From assembly GCA_016081115.2 (NCBI GenBank), contig CM071932.1:61876267-61940266 (forward strand): a DNA stretch of 64,000 bases. Reading direction: 5' to 3'. Within the stretch, counting starts at the first letter, position 1, and each line of letters begins with the position of its first letter. This DNA comes from Rehmannia glutinosa (taxonomy: Eukaryota > Streptophyta > Magnoliopsida > Lamiales > Orobanchaceae). The position numbers were made by a program, and so were the translations under genes. The notes below the pieces were generated by a model, which had not been told where the DNA came from, did no database searches, and saw only the letters and a program-made list of their open reading frames with translations. Below, one piece after another: positions 46,801 through 56,856 of the stretch.

Positions 46801-49425
46801 TCAAAGTTTCAGCGGCAAGAGATGAAATGATTGGCGTATGACCAGCTATTTTTTACAGAGAGACGATAACAACAGAATTGAATGTTTGCGGATGGAAGCG
46901 TTCATCTGAATGACATTAAGCATGTGCGCTGTTTAACTGCGGCGACGTTCTGATAACGGCGGCTGGAAGTGAAAGGCTCAGTTTGCAACGTTTATATTGG
47001 ACAAGATGATGTTTAACTCTTTAAAATTGCTGTGGGCTTTATGGGCTGTTGTCATGACATGACTAGACCAGCGTTGTTGTGGGTCTCTTAACAATAGCGG
47101 TTTTTAAACCGAGAGCGCATTTGGAGTGAGAAGATTTGTTGCCTCGGCATTGGTTTGTCATGCTCTTCAGGCTGGCGTCCCAATTGCCAAAGGTTCCGTC
47201 AGGTGGGCTTTAACGGCAAGCAAGTCGATAGCGATATTGTCAAACGACAAAGAATCATAAATATTTATAATTCATATTTTTGGTGCTGGCTACAACTGGC
47301 GGTTTGGGACTGTTTTTCTTTTTTGATGTTTGTGTGAGAATACAAAACTGCTTCTTGGCAAAAGTGTTTGACAGACAACTTCACTGGCAGCTTATTTGGG
47401 CAGCTGTGTGCTTTGAGACCAATGACATAATCTTTCACAAATTCACTTTTTCTGAAAATATATACTATTTTCTCTTCTTAATAATTTAGTTTATTTTCTT
47501 TTATGTTAACAATTATATATTTAAAGAAAGAAAATCATAACAAATCAGGAAGTCAATATACAGAAGAGAAAATTGCAAGTAACAATCAAGAAGGAGTGAT
47601 CTGTAAATTTTATTAAGGATCCTCTTAATAATCTTTAAAAACAGATGCTGGATACTATTGTTAATTTATAACCATTAAATATGAATGGATATTTTCAACA
47701 TGATTTGTCGAGTTTAAAGAAGGATATTAAGCCACCTGGGTTTGGGTTGTTGTAAAACTGAAGGAAATGTTTCATTACAAAGGCTTGCTTGGTGGACCAT
47801 GGTAATGCAAAAGTATATTATTACTACAATACAGAAGATGTTTGAAGCTGTTTTTGCATGAAGAAGGTAAGTGTAGAATCAAACCACTAGTTTTGTTTTT
47901 AATTTTTGTATTAACTCAGACCTCAGACTGGACTTTGTAATCCTCCACTATTAAATGCTAAATATTCCTGTTGTAGAAGCAACGATATTTGTTTGACACG
48001 GATTAAACAGCAGGGATATGTGACTTGCCACCTAAGCGAGCTTCCATTACAGTGACATGCAGAGGTATTTAGGCTGAGCTGGAATGTTGAAGCTTAAAAT
48101 CTTGGAGATAATGGGGCGGAATAAACTTTGAGCAGAAAGAAATGTTAGGTGGAGTTTCTCAAGCATGACTCAGTCATTTAAACATTTTCATTGCATAATC
48201 TTTCGCTCTATCTCATTCTAGTTCTGATATTCTAATATTGTGCTTATGTTTTTAGGTTTGAGACTATTCTAAGCTATCTTCTGGTTTTGATTATTATAAA
48301 TTCAGTTTTTGATTGTTACGAGGTTTGATTGTGGCGACCGCGCTGCTCGCCATATAAATGTTTGACGCCACCGTTTGTAATATTATTACCACATTGCATA
48401 ACAAGCAGAAGTTTAGCCAGCGGTCCGCACTAAACTCGAAGGATAAGTCTTTCAAATTTGACAGCGTATGCTAGCGTGAACGTAGCTGCGACGCTATTAA
48501 CGCATCATGAAACAACACTTTGCAGGCTTTGAGTTTAACTGCGATGCTGAAAAAGGTACAACGAGCGCTTTGAGGTGAGACCAGAAAAGTTCCGAAAACT
48601 TCATTCAGCAGAAGAGTGAGCCAAATCTTGCTATAATCGACCTCAAGCTGGGTTATGCTGGACATATCTCATGCTGTAGATGCGTTCAACAATGTAGCAT
48701 TTAACAATGTGCACGCATGCAGAACGCAGCGTCACTGAAATGTGGCTTGTCATGCATTTTGCTCGGCGGAGATGAAGTCTGAGACGCGAGGCGCAAACAG
48801 TGTAAGCCGACTCATGGGCTTCATGGATATTGATTCAACTCCAGCATTCCGTTCTCCTTCTCAGGGCTATCGCTCGGCTACGATCTTTGCTCGGGGAGGA
48901 AGACTAGCCATCAAGATATCTCACTAGTCCTCCAAATGTTGCAGGCGTTTTTGGTGCTGAGCTGATTTATGTGTAGGTCTCACTTGAGTTCATTATTAGA
49001 CATCTTCTCTGCTGATTGTTTGGTATTTCCAAATTCTTTTGTAATCTTGGTTTTGTTTGAGCAGGGCACTACCATTAACAGTTGACTCTACACAGTGACT
49101 ACTGTTCTTTATAACATGGGCCTCTTATAAATTAATATCATGAGTTAAGTTATTTGTAACCGAAGCAGTTAATCTGGCACTGGAAAACTTAGACAGACGT
49201 TTAAAGGAGTGACTGACTGACAAGGATGTAATTATGGAAGTTTTGCTGTATTACTAAAATTTGTCAATATGCAACAACAAGCTTTGCACATGTTATCACT
49301 CTTAAAAGAAAAGCAAACAACCTTGTGTTTGTAGGATGACTGAATTTTTCATTTTAAACAACAACAATATTCTGTGTGTTGCATGACTGCATCTCTAATA
49401 GCATGCTGTAATGAATTTTCTGCAG
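43900..49425. other. Unassigned region with CpG- and CAGC/GCTG-rich patches
   Basis: No recognisable gene. Unlike its surroundings it has patches dense in CG, GCTG and CAGC words (43,960-44,020, 44,560-44,700, 45,000-45,340, 46,500-46,700, 48,320-48,800), alternating with AT-rich DNA. Open stretches here have no motifs I know. It may be a long intron or upstream region of the Sec14-like gene, or an unrecognised insertion. Confidence 0.45.
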
Positions 49426-49669
49426 GTTGTAAAATATTTCGTGGATCAGAAAACATTTCAGAAAATAAAGTTCGTTTACCCAAACAACAAAGACAGCTTG
49501 GAGGTAATGAAGAGCTTCTTCGACGCTGAGAACCTTCCAAGTGAGTTTTCTGGTGGAAACGCTACACTCAAATATGACCACGAAGAATTTTCAAGATTGA
49601 TGGCTCTGGACGATATCGAAAACTGCCAAGTTTTGGGGATTAGATCATCAAAACAATGGCTATGAATGA
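49426..49669 (+). pseudogene. Sec14-like (CRAL-TRIO) gene, last exon, frameshifted
   Basis: CRAL-TRIO/Sec14 proteins bind and exchange phospholipids. A splice acceptor (TTTTCTGCAG) ends at 49,425. The exon then reads VVKYFVDQKTFQKIKFVYP, DSLEVMKSFFDAENLPSEF and TLKYDHEEFSRLMA, the C-terminal end of a plant Sec14-like lipid-binding domain. In the direct frame it stops at 49,663-49,665 after an unfamiliar tail. After one extra G near 49,616, the other frame gives the family ending KFWGLDHHQNNGYE and stops at 49,667-49,669. So one inserted base breaks the end, by mutation or sequence error. No upstream exon (for example the NPP...FW segment) was found in the 8 kb before it. This could be a gene end with a very long intron or a detached fragment. 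Confidence 0.75.
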
Positions 49670-50622
49670 TTAAGTGCTAATCTGAGTGTATAAACTTTTA
49701 TGGATTTAACAAATATGCACAATTGAGATGAATGATTAACTACTCTGTATTTTCAGAAACTATTCTTTTTTATCGTTTTGGGGAACTAGGCTGTGTTTTA
49801 TTTCCTGAAACATTATGGTAAATTACAACCACTATTTTTGAATGTTAGTCTAATTACAAACTAATTCAATCATCTTTCAAAATTATAGATACCCTACAGA
49901 TTTGTCTTTGATTTAGAAATGATATCCTTTAAAATAAAAATAAAATTCAAAGAAACATTTACAAAATATAATTATTTTTTAATAATTGGACTAAATTTTA
50001 AGTTTTATAATTTACCAATCGATAATGGATCAGGGCTGGCAGGAAGACTCGCTGTTAGTGAGCATCTGAGTCAATTTCAAAAACATTTGGGATGAATATT
50101 GGAAACTCAAGGAACTAAAATGTCATGTGGGAGTGTAAATGAGTTGAACATAAGATATTGTTTCAACACAACTTCAATCGAACTTCAAAATTGACAGAAC
50201 ATAGTATTGTTCGCTTGTTTGAACTTCAATCGAACTTCAAAATTGACAACATAGTATTGCTCAAGCTTGTTTGAATTTTAATCAAACTTCAAAATTGTGT
50301 GAGCTTTATTTTTTATTTAATCAAATCGAGCTCAAAACAAACTTTAGTCGAGCGAACCACTAATCGAGTAATCGGGTCAAGTTTGAGCGAACTTTACATT
50401 TTATCAAAAAGGAAAAATGTGTTCAAGCGTGGTTCGTTAGCTATGCTAACGATCGATCTCGAGTCGAATATTGAGTAGTTTAGTTCATTTTTCAACCCTA
50501 ATACCATACTATTCATGAATAATTTTGAGATTTAACTTTTGTATATATTTACTCGTAAATTGCCAACAATATCATTTATGATTGCAAATCCACGTAAAAA
50601 GGTGTTCTAGAGGATTGTCTCA
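49670..50622. other. Intergenic, AT-rich with tandem repeat
   Basis: Lies between the convergent ends of the Sec14-like exon and the AE7-like gene. Contains about 2.5 copies of a 50-52 base repeat (50,168-50,300) and a TCGAGCGAAC-type degenerate repeat to 50,480. No gene seen. Confidence 0.6.
50168..50300. repeat. Tandem repeat of about 51 bp
   Basis: Units begin AACTTCAATCGAACTTCAAA and continue through ATTGACA...CATAGTATTG to CTTGTTTG. Two units are nearly identical and a third is partial and diverged. Confidence 0.8.
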
Positions 50623-50755
50623 TTATCGATTGGGATTCCAGGACAAAACACTAATAAGTTCACTACACATGAAATACAACATACAAGCAACAAAATCCAG
50701 ATGAACAAAACTGCTACTGTACAAGTTATTCGGCAGCTGAGGGGCGTAAAGCCAC

Positions 50756-53125
50756 TCAAAGTTCACTAGAATAAAGGCATTCGTCTCTACAAGTTGTCGT
50801 AGGTTCGGATTCTCCAATGCTGCAGCAACTCTTTCTTTATCATTTAACTGCTTATTAACTGCAGAAAAGAGAAATAAACAAATTTTCTGAAAAGGTTTGG
50901 AGCATTTTAGAAAACTGAATCGACGCAAAAGCTGAAAAACTAAAATAGACTAGTCAGAAGCCACTAAGAAAACTTAATCAGCAGGCTTAGCAAAAAGGTA
51001 AGCTTGTCGGAATGCTCTATTTTTCAGTCTTGCAAATGCTTGACCGCAAATAGCTTGCTAATATATTAACTACAAAATGTTTCTAATATCAATAGCACAG
51101 CTATGATAAAATGGCCATACTTCCAAACACAAGGACCAGTTAAGCCTGAGTATACATACAGATAGCAACAGAGATTTGCATCCGACTATACTTAATTATG
51201 CTGAAGGTATGCATAAAAGCACTCAATTAACGAAACTAGCTTACACACTGATAGCAACGCTGAGATTTGCATCTGAGCATACATGCATATTCACAGACAC
51301 ATTTATATGCATCCTAATAAGAATGTATTAAGCAGGATAGATGATTTTTCACAATAACTTCAACTGAAACCGACAGACTAAGTAGCTGATATCATTAGTG
51401 GTTGGAATTTTTTGTATGAGCAGGTCTGTTATTATTTACTAGTCATTCTTCAAAGTTATTCTTCTTTTTACTTTTGGGGTATGGTGGGGACTGATGCTGT
51501 TATCCATCAAAACATGTGTCATGTAGGATGAATAATAACATCCTAGTCTTAGTTTTCCGCATATGCTAATACACCGTTTCACAAAAAAGAATAACATGAC
51601 TTATACAGATATTAATTGTCGAGGACTTTCACCTGATTCCTCATTTGCATGCGATCCAGGTGCCACTTTTATGTCTACCTGTAAAATTAAATCCACATTC
51701 ATTAACCAATAAGTTAATTGATAAAAAGTCGCATTTGCTAGATGCAACCAACAAGCTCTTCTTAACCTTTGTCAAAAATGGAACAGCTGGAAGAGGTACA
51801 AACAGCAAGAGTCTTATAGTTTAGTCATTGGTTAATACACGGCAGAGGAAGAGGATGGACTCTAAATCTAAAGTTCCGGCAAAGCTGCTTAAACTTTACT
51901 ATAATAAAGAATTACGATCGACAGATTTTCTTTTTCTATTTTCACAGTTATTATCACATTCTATATTTTAAAGTCCTTAACCTTTAGGTGAACTCTCCTA
52001 TGGTTGCTGATAGTATAATACTCCTCTACTCAAAACAGAACGTCAAAATCAGCAGCAAGAAACTTCTCCAATATATGGGATAAAAGACGCGTCTTTTGGG
52101 TATCATTTACAGTACAAGAACCTATTTCACTAAAATAGAGGAAAAAGGAAAGTGAGGTGAATGACTGCTTTTGGGTATCTTGTACGTGAACTTCAGCATC
52201 TGACAGCAATTAAGTTCATGCCTGTTACTAATTTTTCCCCCCAAAACTCGGTATTTATTTGATAGACTAGCAGAAAAAGTATAATACTAAATGGACTTCA
52301 AATCCAAGAACGCAATAAAGTCGAACATATAATATGCAGCAAAATACATTAATCACTAAAGTGGTTCAATAAAATTCAAACGAGGAACTATGACAATCAA
52401 TGAAATAAAACCCAATGAGTTTGCAGCTACATAGGACTAACCTTGAAATGAGGAGGAAAATAATCCTTCAATTTCTCTCTTAAGCACAGACCAATTACTG
52501 TCGCCATGCTGCAATGTTGGATAGTCGGGGTAAAAGTTATCCTACGAATCAACAGCAATGCATTCGACATAAGTTAAATTCTCCCAAATCCACTTAAAAT
52601 CTCCCGTCACAACAGAATTGACTAAAAGGAAAAAGTGGTCCTAAAGCACAAAAAACTCAACAAAAAGAATCAAAAAATATTCACCATACAGTAATCCAAA
52701 TTAAATTCGTTCAACTATAATTTCAAAACTGAAAATTGTTAGCAAATTAGCAGCAAGAACAAAAATGGAAAACTAACAAAATGCGGCCAAGCTTCTCATC
52801 AACAGTAATAGACTCCTCAGAAAGCACACTCAGCTGCTCCAGAGAATACGGGTGCTCCGGATCTCTAATATCCCTCACATACTGTACCATTTACAGTCAA
52901 AGACCACAAAACTCAAAAGCTTTAATTAGGGATAGCTAAACAAAATATAATCTATTGAATTGTTAAGCGGAAAAAAGCGTGAAAAAAAAGGTTGATTGGG
53001 AAAAAAAGGATATCATAGATTTCGAGGGGATCGACGGCGTCGTCGGCGTGGGGATCGTCGGTGCGGGCGATCCTTTCCTTCTTAGCGTGGACCACAGGAT
53101 TAGCGTTGATCAGACCCAGAGTCAT
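50756..53125 (-). CDS. AEL1: AE7-like MIP18 family protein (cytosolic Fe-S cluster targeting), 5 exons
   Basis: Members of this family (FAM96/CIA2, AE7 in Arabidopsis) belong to the cytosolic iron-sulfur targeting complex with CIA1 and MMS19. Exons on the minus strand: 53,125-53,014; 52,883-52,778; 52,541-52,442; 51,678-51,633; 50,858-50,756. Phases agree at every junction. The protein starts MTLGLINANPVVHAKKER, and the conserved core has RDPEHPYSLEQLSVLSEES, TFTPTIQHCSMATVIGLCL (with the conserved Cys) and VAPGSHANEES. It ends with NKQLNDKERVAAALENPNLR, and about 154 residues matches the family. In the last exon two extra bases (GA on the minus strand, within 50,783-50,790) shift the frame just before the usual VDEC ending. 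The shifted frame runs to 50,623 with a foreign tail. The ancestral stop would be 50,756-50,758. Exon 1 could be read further upstream, but MTLGL is the family start. Confidence 0.9.
52884..53013 (-). other. Intron 1 of AE7-like gene: U12-type AT-AC intron
   Basis: On the minus strand the 130-base intron begins ATATCCTTTTT, the U12 5' splice consensus, and ends GGTAC. A branch-site match, TCTTTGACT, has its A at 52,897, 13 bases from the intron end, within the narrow U12 range. Only the AT-AC junction keeps the frame (TAT G / AG TAT GTG AGG); no GT donor is available at the exon end. Confidence 0.85.
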
Positions 53126-53613
53126 CTCCACTGCTCTCTTCTGATTCCCAGCTTGTGAAAAAGCAGGATTAGCTAAGAAAGAGTTCACGGGTTTGTGTTT
53201 TCTTTCTTTCCCCCTTTTGGTTGATGTATAATCAGCAATCATGCCAATTTAGAGAAAGTGCTTCGACTAGCACGAGTCCAAACAAACACAGAATACACAC
53301 AAAGTTACAGAACATGCTATTATTATACGGTGCCCACAGTATCAATAAGAACTCCCAGACAGCATTCTTCACCGGTTTATTCAGCGTACTCTTATGTCAC
53401 GGGATGAATTTTTCTGTTTCAACTCCACTCATATCCCACTGGGTTGAATATTTTTATTCAATACGCATAAACGCATCTAACAAATGAACTAACACATATT
53501 TATGTCACCATAAGAATGTTATTAGAGTAAAATGACGTCATTAATGTTGTATTCATAGAGATGGTCTCCCATGGATCGCTTACGGATCCTGATCCATACC
53601 GGTAAATTAAAAA
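53126..53613 (-). promoter_or_regulatory. 5' flank of AE7-like gene
   Basis: Holds the 5' UTR and promoter by position. The frame is open upstream of the ATG to 53,242, but the family start is at 53,125. No clear TATA box identified. The DNA beyond about 53,614 is transposon-derived, so the promoter is at most 490 bases before repeat DNA. Confidence 0.45.
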
Positions 53614-53879
53614 GGCAAAAACTCATGTAAGGCCGTCTTTACGTCTCAACTGAAGATGAATCCTATTTTGACCAAGGATCCTGTTGACCAAGGTCCACTG
53701 GTCAAAACACTGTTTTTTTTTTTTTTTTTTTAATTTTTTATGTTTTCTTCCTCAATTAAAGAATGATTTTTATGAGAAAAAATATCGATTATTTTAGATA
53801 AAATATCATATTTTTTAATATTGCCCCAGATTATGATTATATTACATTGAAAGAAAATAAATATATCGAGTTAAAATAA

Positions 53880-54360
53880 CACCTTTATGAGAAAAAATAT
53901 ATATATTTTTTGATACAAAATATCATGTTTTAAGAGTAAAAAATATATATATTTTTAAATAAAGTATTATATTTTTTAATAATAAATATGATAGAGTTAA
54001 AGTAATACTTTTATAAGTAAAAATATTTATTTTTTGAGATAAAGTAAATATTTTTAATATAGTCACAAATTATGAATATATTACAATAAGTATATATATA
54101 ACGAGTTAAAGTAACACTTTTTATACGTTAAAGTATCTAGTTTTTGAGATAAAGTATCATGTTTTTAATATAGCCACAAATTAGTAATGAAGGAAAGAGG
54201 AAAAATAAAACTAAATATGATATAGTTAAAGTAACACTTTTATAAGTAAAAATATTTGTTTGTTGAGATAAAGTATCGTTTTTTGATACGATTTACAAAC
54301 TAGGAACAAAAAAGAGGAAAAATAAAAAAAAATGATGTAGTTAAAAGAACACTTTTATAA
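53880..54360 (+). repeat. AT-rich repeat array, left arm
   Basis: At least five degenerate units of about 100 bases combining GTTAAAGTAACACTTTTATA, TTTTTGAGATAAAGTATCAT and ATAGTCACAAATTATGA. Mirrored in the right arm at 54,950-55,680. Confidence 0.75.
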
Positions 54361-54400
54361 GATCCATTATTGAGATAATGTTCATGTTTTTAATAGACTT

Positions 54401-54420
54401 GGGTTCGATTCTTAGCCTCT
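54401..54420 (+). other. tRNA-like B-box relic
   Basis: GGGTTCGATTCTTAGCCTCT contains a pol III B-box-like GGTTCGATTC. No A box is found at the proper distance; remnant only. Confidence 0.45.
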
Positions 54421-54505
54421 CACTTAGGCGTTTTTATTTTATTTTTAATTTACACACTTTTATGAATGAGTTTATATACATGGTTATACTAAAATTACAC
54501 AACAA

Positions 54506-54569
54506 GCACTAGTGGTGTAGTGGTAGAATACCACCTTATGTCTCCGCAGGTTCAATTCTTGTGGAGCAC
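54506..54569 (+). pseudogene. tRNA-Gly-like relic, plus strand
   Basis: GCACTAGTGGTGTAGTGGTA resembles the 5' half of plant tRNA-Gly, including the A box. A B box, GGTTCAATTC, stands at 54,549-54,558, and GTGGAGCAC could pair with the start. The anticodon arm is degenerate and too short, so no working tRNA is expected. Confidence 0.6.
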
Positions 54570-54674
54570 TAAACCGCTTTTTTTAAAAAACGGTGTGTTT
54601 GGGCGGGCGGGTTGGGGTGATCAGTAAGACGGTCCTACAAGAGACCTACTCATTAAAAAAACGCTTGCAAAAGG

Positions 54675-54706
54675 TCAATCGAACACCACAAGACCAGTAG
54701 TACTTA
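54675..54706 (-). pseudogene. tRNA-like relic, internally deleted
   Basis: On the minus strand AGTACTACTGGTCTTGTGGT is followed almost directly by GTTCGATTG, that is, an A-box head fused to a B-box tail. Confidence 0.5.
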
Positions 54707-54781
54707 TTGTGCAATTTTTGGATCCATACCTTGATATCCATACTTTGGTAAATTAAAAAAAGATTAAAAACGCCTCAATGC

Positions 54782-54850
54782 GAGGACATGAATCGAACCG
54801 GATCGTATCGTGGCAAAAAGACTTTATTCCACAACTAGACCACTAGTACT
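54782..54850 (-). pseudogene. tRNA-Gly(GCC)-like relic, minus strand
   Basis: The minus strand reads ACTAGTGGTCTAGTTGTGGA, then TTTTTGCCACGATACGATC with a GCC anticodon-like loop, then the B box GGTTCGATTC. The resemblance to tRNA-Gly runs over most of its length, but the acceptor stem does not close. It faces the 54,506 relic. Confidence 0.6.
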
Positions 54851-55258
54851 TGTTATGCACAATTCAAAGATAACCATGAATATAACTCATTCATAAATTA
54901 TTACAAATTCTCAAAGCTCGTCATATTTATTTTCTTCTTCACCGTCTAAAAGAACATGATACTTTATCTCAAAAAAATGACACTTTATCTCATAAAAGTG
55001 TTACTTTAACTCTTGTCAAATATGTTTTTCCTTCTTAGATGTACTGAATTCCTAACATATGTGACTATATTAAAGAATATAATACTTTATCTCAAAAAAT
55101 GAATACTTTTACTTATAAAAGTATTACTTTAACTATATCATATTTATTTTTTATTTTCCCTTCTTTCCTTCATTCCTAATTTGTGACTATATTAAAAAAC
55201 ATGATACGTTATCTCAAAAAATAGATACTTTAGTGTATAAAAGTGTTACTTTAATTAC

Positions 55259-55261
<3 letters not shown>

Positions 55262-55309
<48 letters not shown>
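55262..55309. repeat. (AT)n microsatellite
   Basis: About 24 perfect AT dinucleotides within the right arm of the foldback element; the left arm has only short TATATA runs at the mirrored places. Confidence 0.95.
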
Positions 55310-55311
<2 letters not shown>

Positions 55312-55902
55312 TTGTAATATATTTATAATTTGTGACTATATTAAAAATTTGTTACTTTATCTCAAAAACAAATACTTTTACTTATAAAAGTATTACTTTA
55401 ACTCTATCATATTTATTATTCATCTTTCTTTGTGTTGAATTCATAATATGTGACTATATTAAAAACGTGATACTTTATTTCAAAATAGATAATTTTACTC
55501 TTAAAACATGATATTTTGTCTCAAAAATATATACTTTTACTCATAAAGATGTTACTATAAACTACGATATATTTATTTTTCCTTCACTTTGTAAGGTAAT
55601 CATAATATGTGGCTATATTAAAAAGATGATACTTTATCTAAAAAAACCATATTTTTTCTCATAAGATCATTTTTAACGAGGAAGAAAAATAGGAAAAAAG
55701 GAGCATGTGCCTTTTGACCCGCGGACACTGGTCAACAGGATCCGTGTCAATAGGACCATCTTATGAATTTGGACCCGTAAGACGATCCTATATGAGTTTT
55801 TGTCATATTCATATGATACAAATATGATAAAGAATAAGAAGAGATACTAAATTACACAATATTTCAATTTTATTTCATAATTCAAGTATAATTAATATAC
55901 GC

Positions 55903-55911
55903 TAAGAATAT
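55903..55911. other. Target site duplication of MuDR-like element (left)
   Basis: TAAGAATAT, repeated at 62,522-62,530; nine bases is the size made by Mutator-like transposases. Confidence 0.75.
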
Positions 55912-56330
55912 ATTTGGGAAATTTGATAAAATACCCCTCCACCTAGGGGTAGTTTTGATTTTTGCCCCCATGTTATTAAAACAAGATTTTTGTATCTTGT
56001 CCATAATAATCTCACTGTCTCACTTTAAATGAACTTACATCACATACAAGTAGAATAGATTACAATAATTATTTTTGTCAAACTAAAAACACTACATTAT
56101 TCAATACCACAACTTAATGAAATAAGAAGACAATGCGATAATACATTACATCATTATTTTGTGTCTTTAAATAATACATCACAAATTCTTTCTCATGCGA
56201 CTATTCACCTAATGGACTTCTTACATCACAAATCCTTTGCATCTCCCATACTTTCTTGCAACTTTGTTCGCCCTAAAATAATATCCTCATCTTTTTCGCC
56301 TACCACTAGGAGGATGCATAATTGGAGGCA

Positions 56331-56612
56331 TCAACTCCATACACGATAATTCGATGGTGTATTCCAAAAGTCCACATGGACCACCGAGTTTATAGCTTCT
56401 GCATATGCAACCACAAGAGCATCAATGGTGTAAAATTGAGAAGCTAATTCATACCTTGAGAAACTAAGTTTTCTCGCTGCTACTAGTGCATGAACACAAG
56501 GAAATTGATCCAGTTGGAACACATTGCATGTGTATTTCCTTGCGTTCAAATCAACCTCCACATTTCTATCACCACCAAGTACGTAATATGTGTAGTGACG
56601 CGATGTCTGCAC
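56331..56612 (-). pseudogene. MuDR transposase C-terminus with SWIM finger
   Basis: This frame reads YYVLGGDRNVEVDLNARKYT, then CNVFQLDQFPCVHALVAARK, the SWIM zinc finger found after the DDE domain of plant Mutator transposases. The pattern should be CxC...CxH; the first Cys is replaced by Tyr (YTC), so the zinc site is probably lost. An adjoining upstream piece (56,569-56,784, with ENELIDHLKKIVRERMKRAE) is in another frame. No catalytic domain is present. It lies just inside the left inverted repeat, as expected for the 3' end of the gene. Confidence 0.8.
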
Positions 56613-56856
56613 ATCTATCCTCTGCTCTTTTCATCCGCTCTCGCACAATTTTTTTCAAATGATCAATCAGTTCGTTTTCATCTTCACTGCTTACTTCACG
56701 TCGTTCGGAAACCACCTCATTAACAACATCAAGATTGCATCCAATAGGGACTCGGAGGGTACTCCTCGCATCCCTAAGACGCATTAAGATTCTATGCGAT
56801 GTCGGTGGTCATAATGTTATACCGTCTATGGGAAAAAACACACGAGCTCATTGCTT

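Larger units (their letters stand above)
53614..55805. mobile_element. Foldback/MITE-like element with long inverted arms
   Basis: 2.2 kb. The left end GCAAAAACTCATGTAAGG and the right end CCTATATGAGTTTTTGTC are inverted repeats. A second inverted pair is GATCCTGTTGACCA (53,677 on) against TGGTCAACAGGATC (55,728 on). Between them, both arms contain AT-rich repeats of units such as AAAGTAACACTTTTATAAGT and GATAAAGTATCATG, in opposite orientation in the two arms. No transposase is encoded, so it is non-autonomous. Target duplication not clear. Confidence 0.7.

Noticed and set aside
43900..48950. Bacterial or contaminant origin for the CpG-rich block
   Set aside because: No bacterial-type genes or ribosome-site/ORF organisation despite 5 kb; AT-rich plant-like stretches are interleaved.
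49349..49581. Minus-strand open frames across the Sec14-like exon
   Set aside because: Shadows of the plus-strand exon, whose CRAL-TRIO sequence and splice acceptor are clear.
50040..50540. Second hAT end near the AE7-like gene, suggested by TCGAGCGAAC words
   Set aside because: No inverted repeat or target duplication could be matched; recorded only as repeats.
54506..54569. Functional tRNA-Gly gene
   Set aside because: Anticodon arm too short and stems do not pair; kept as a relic.
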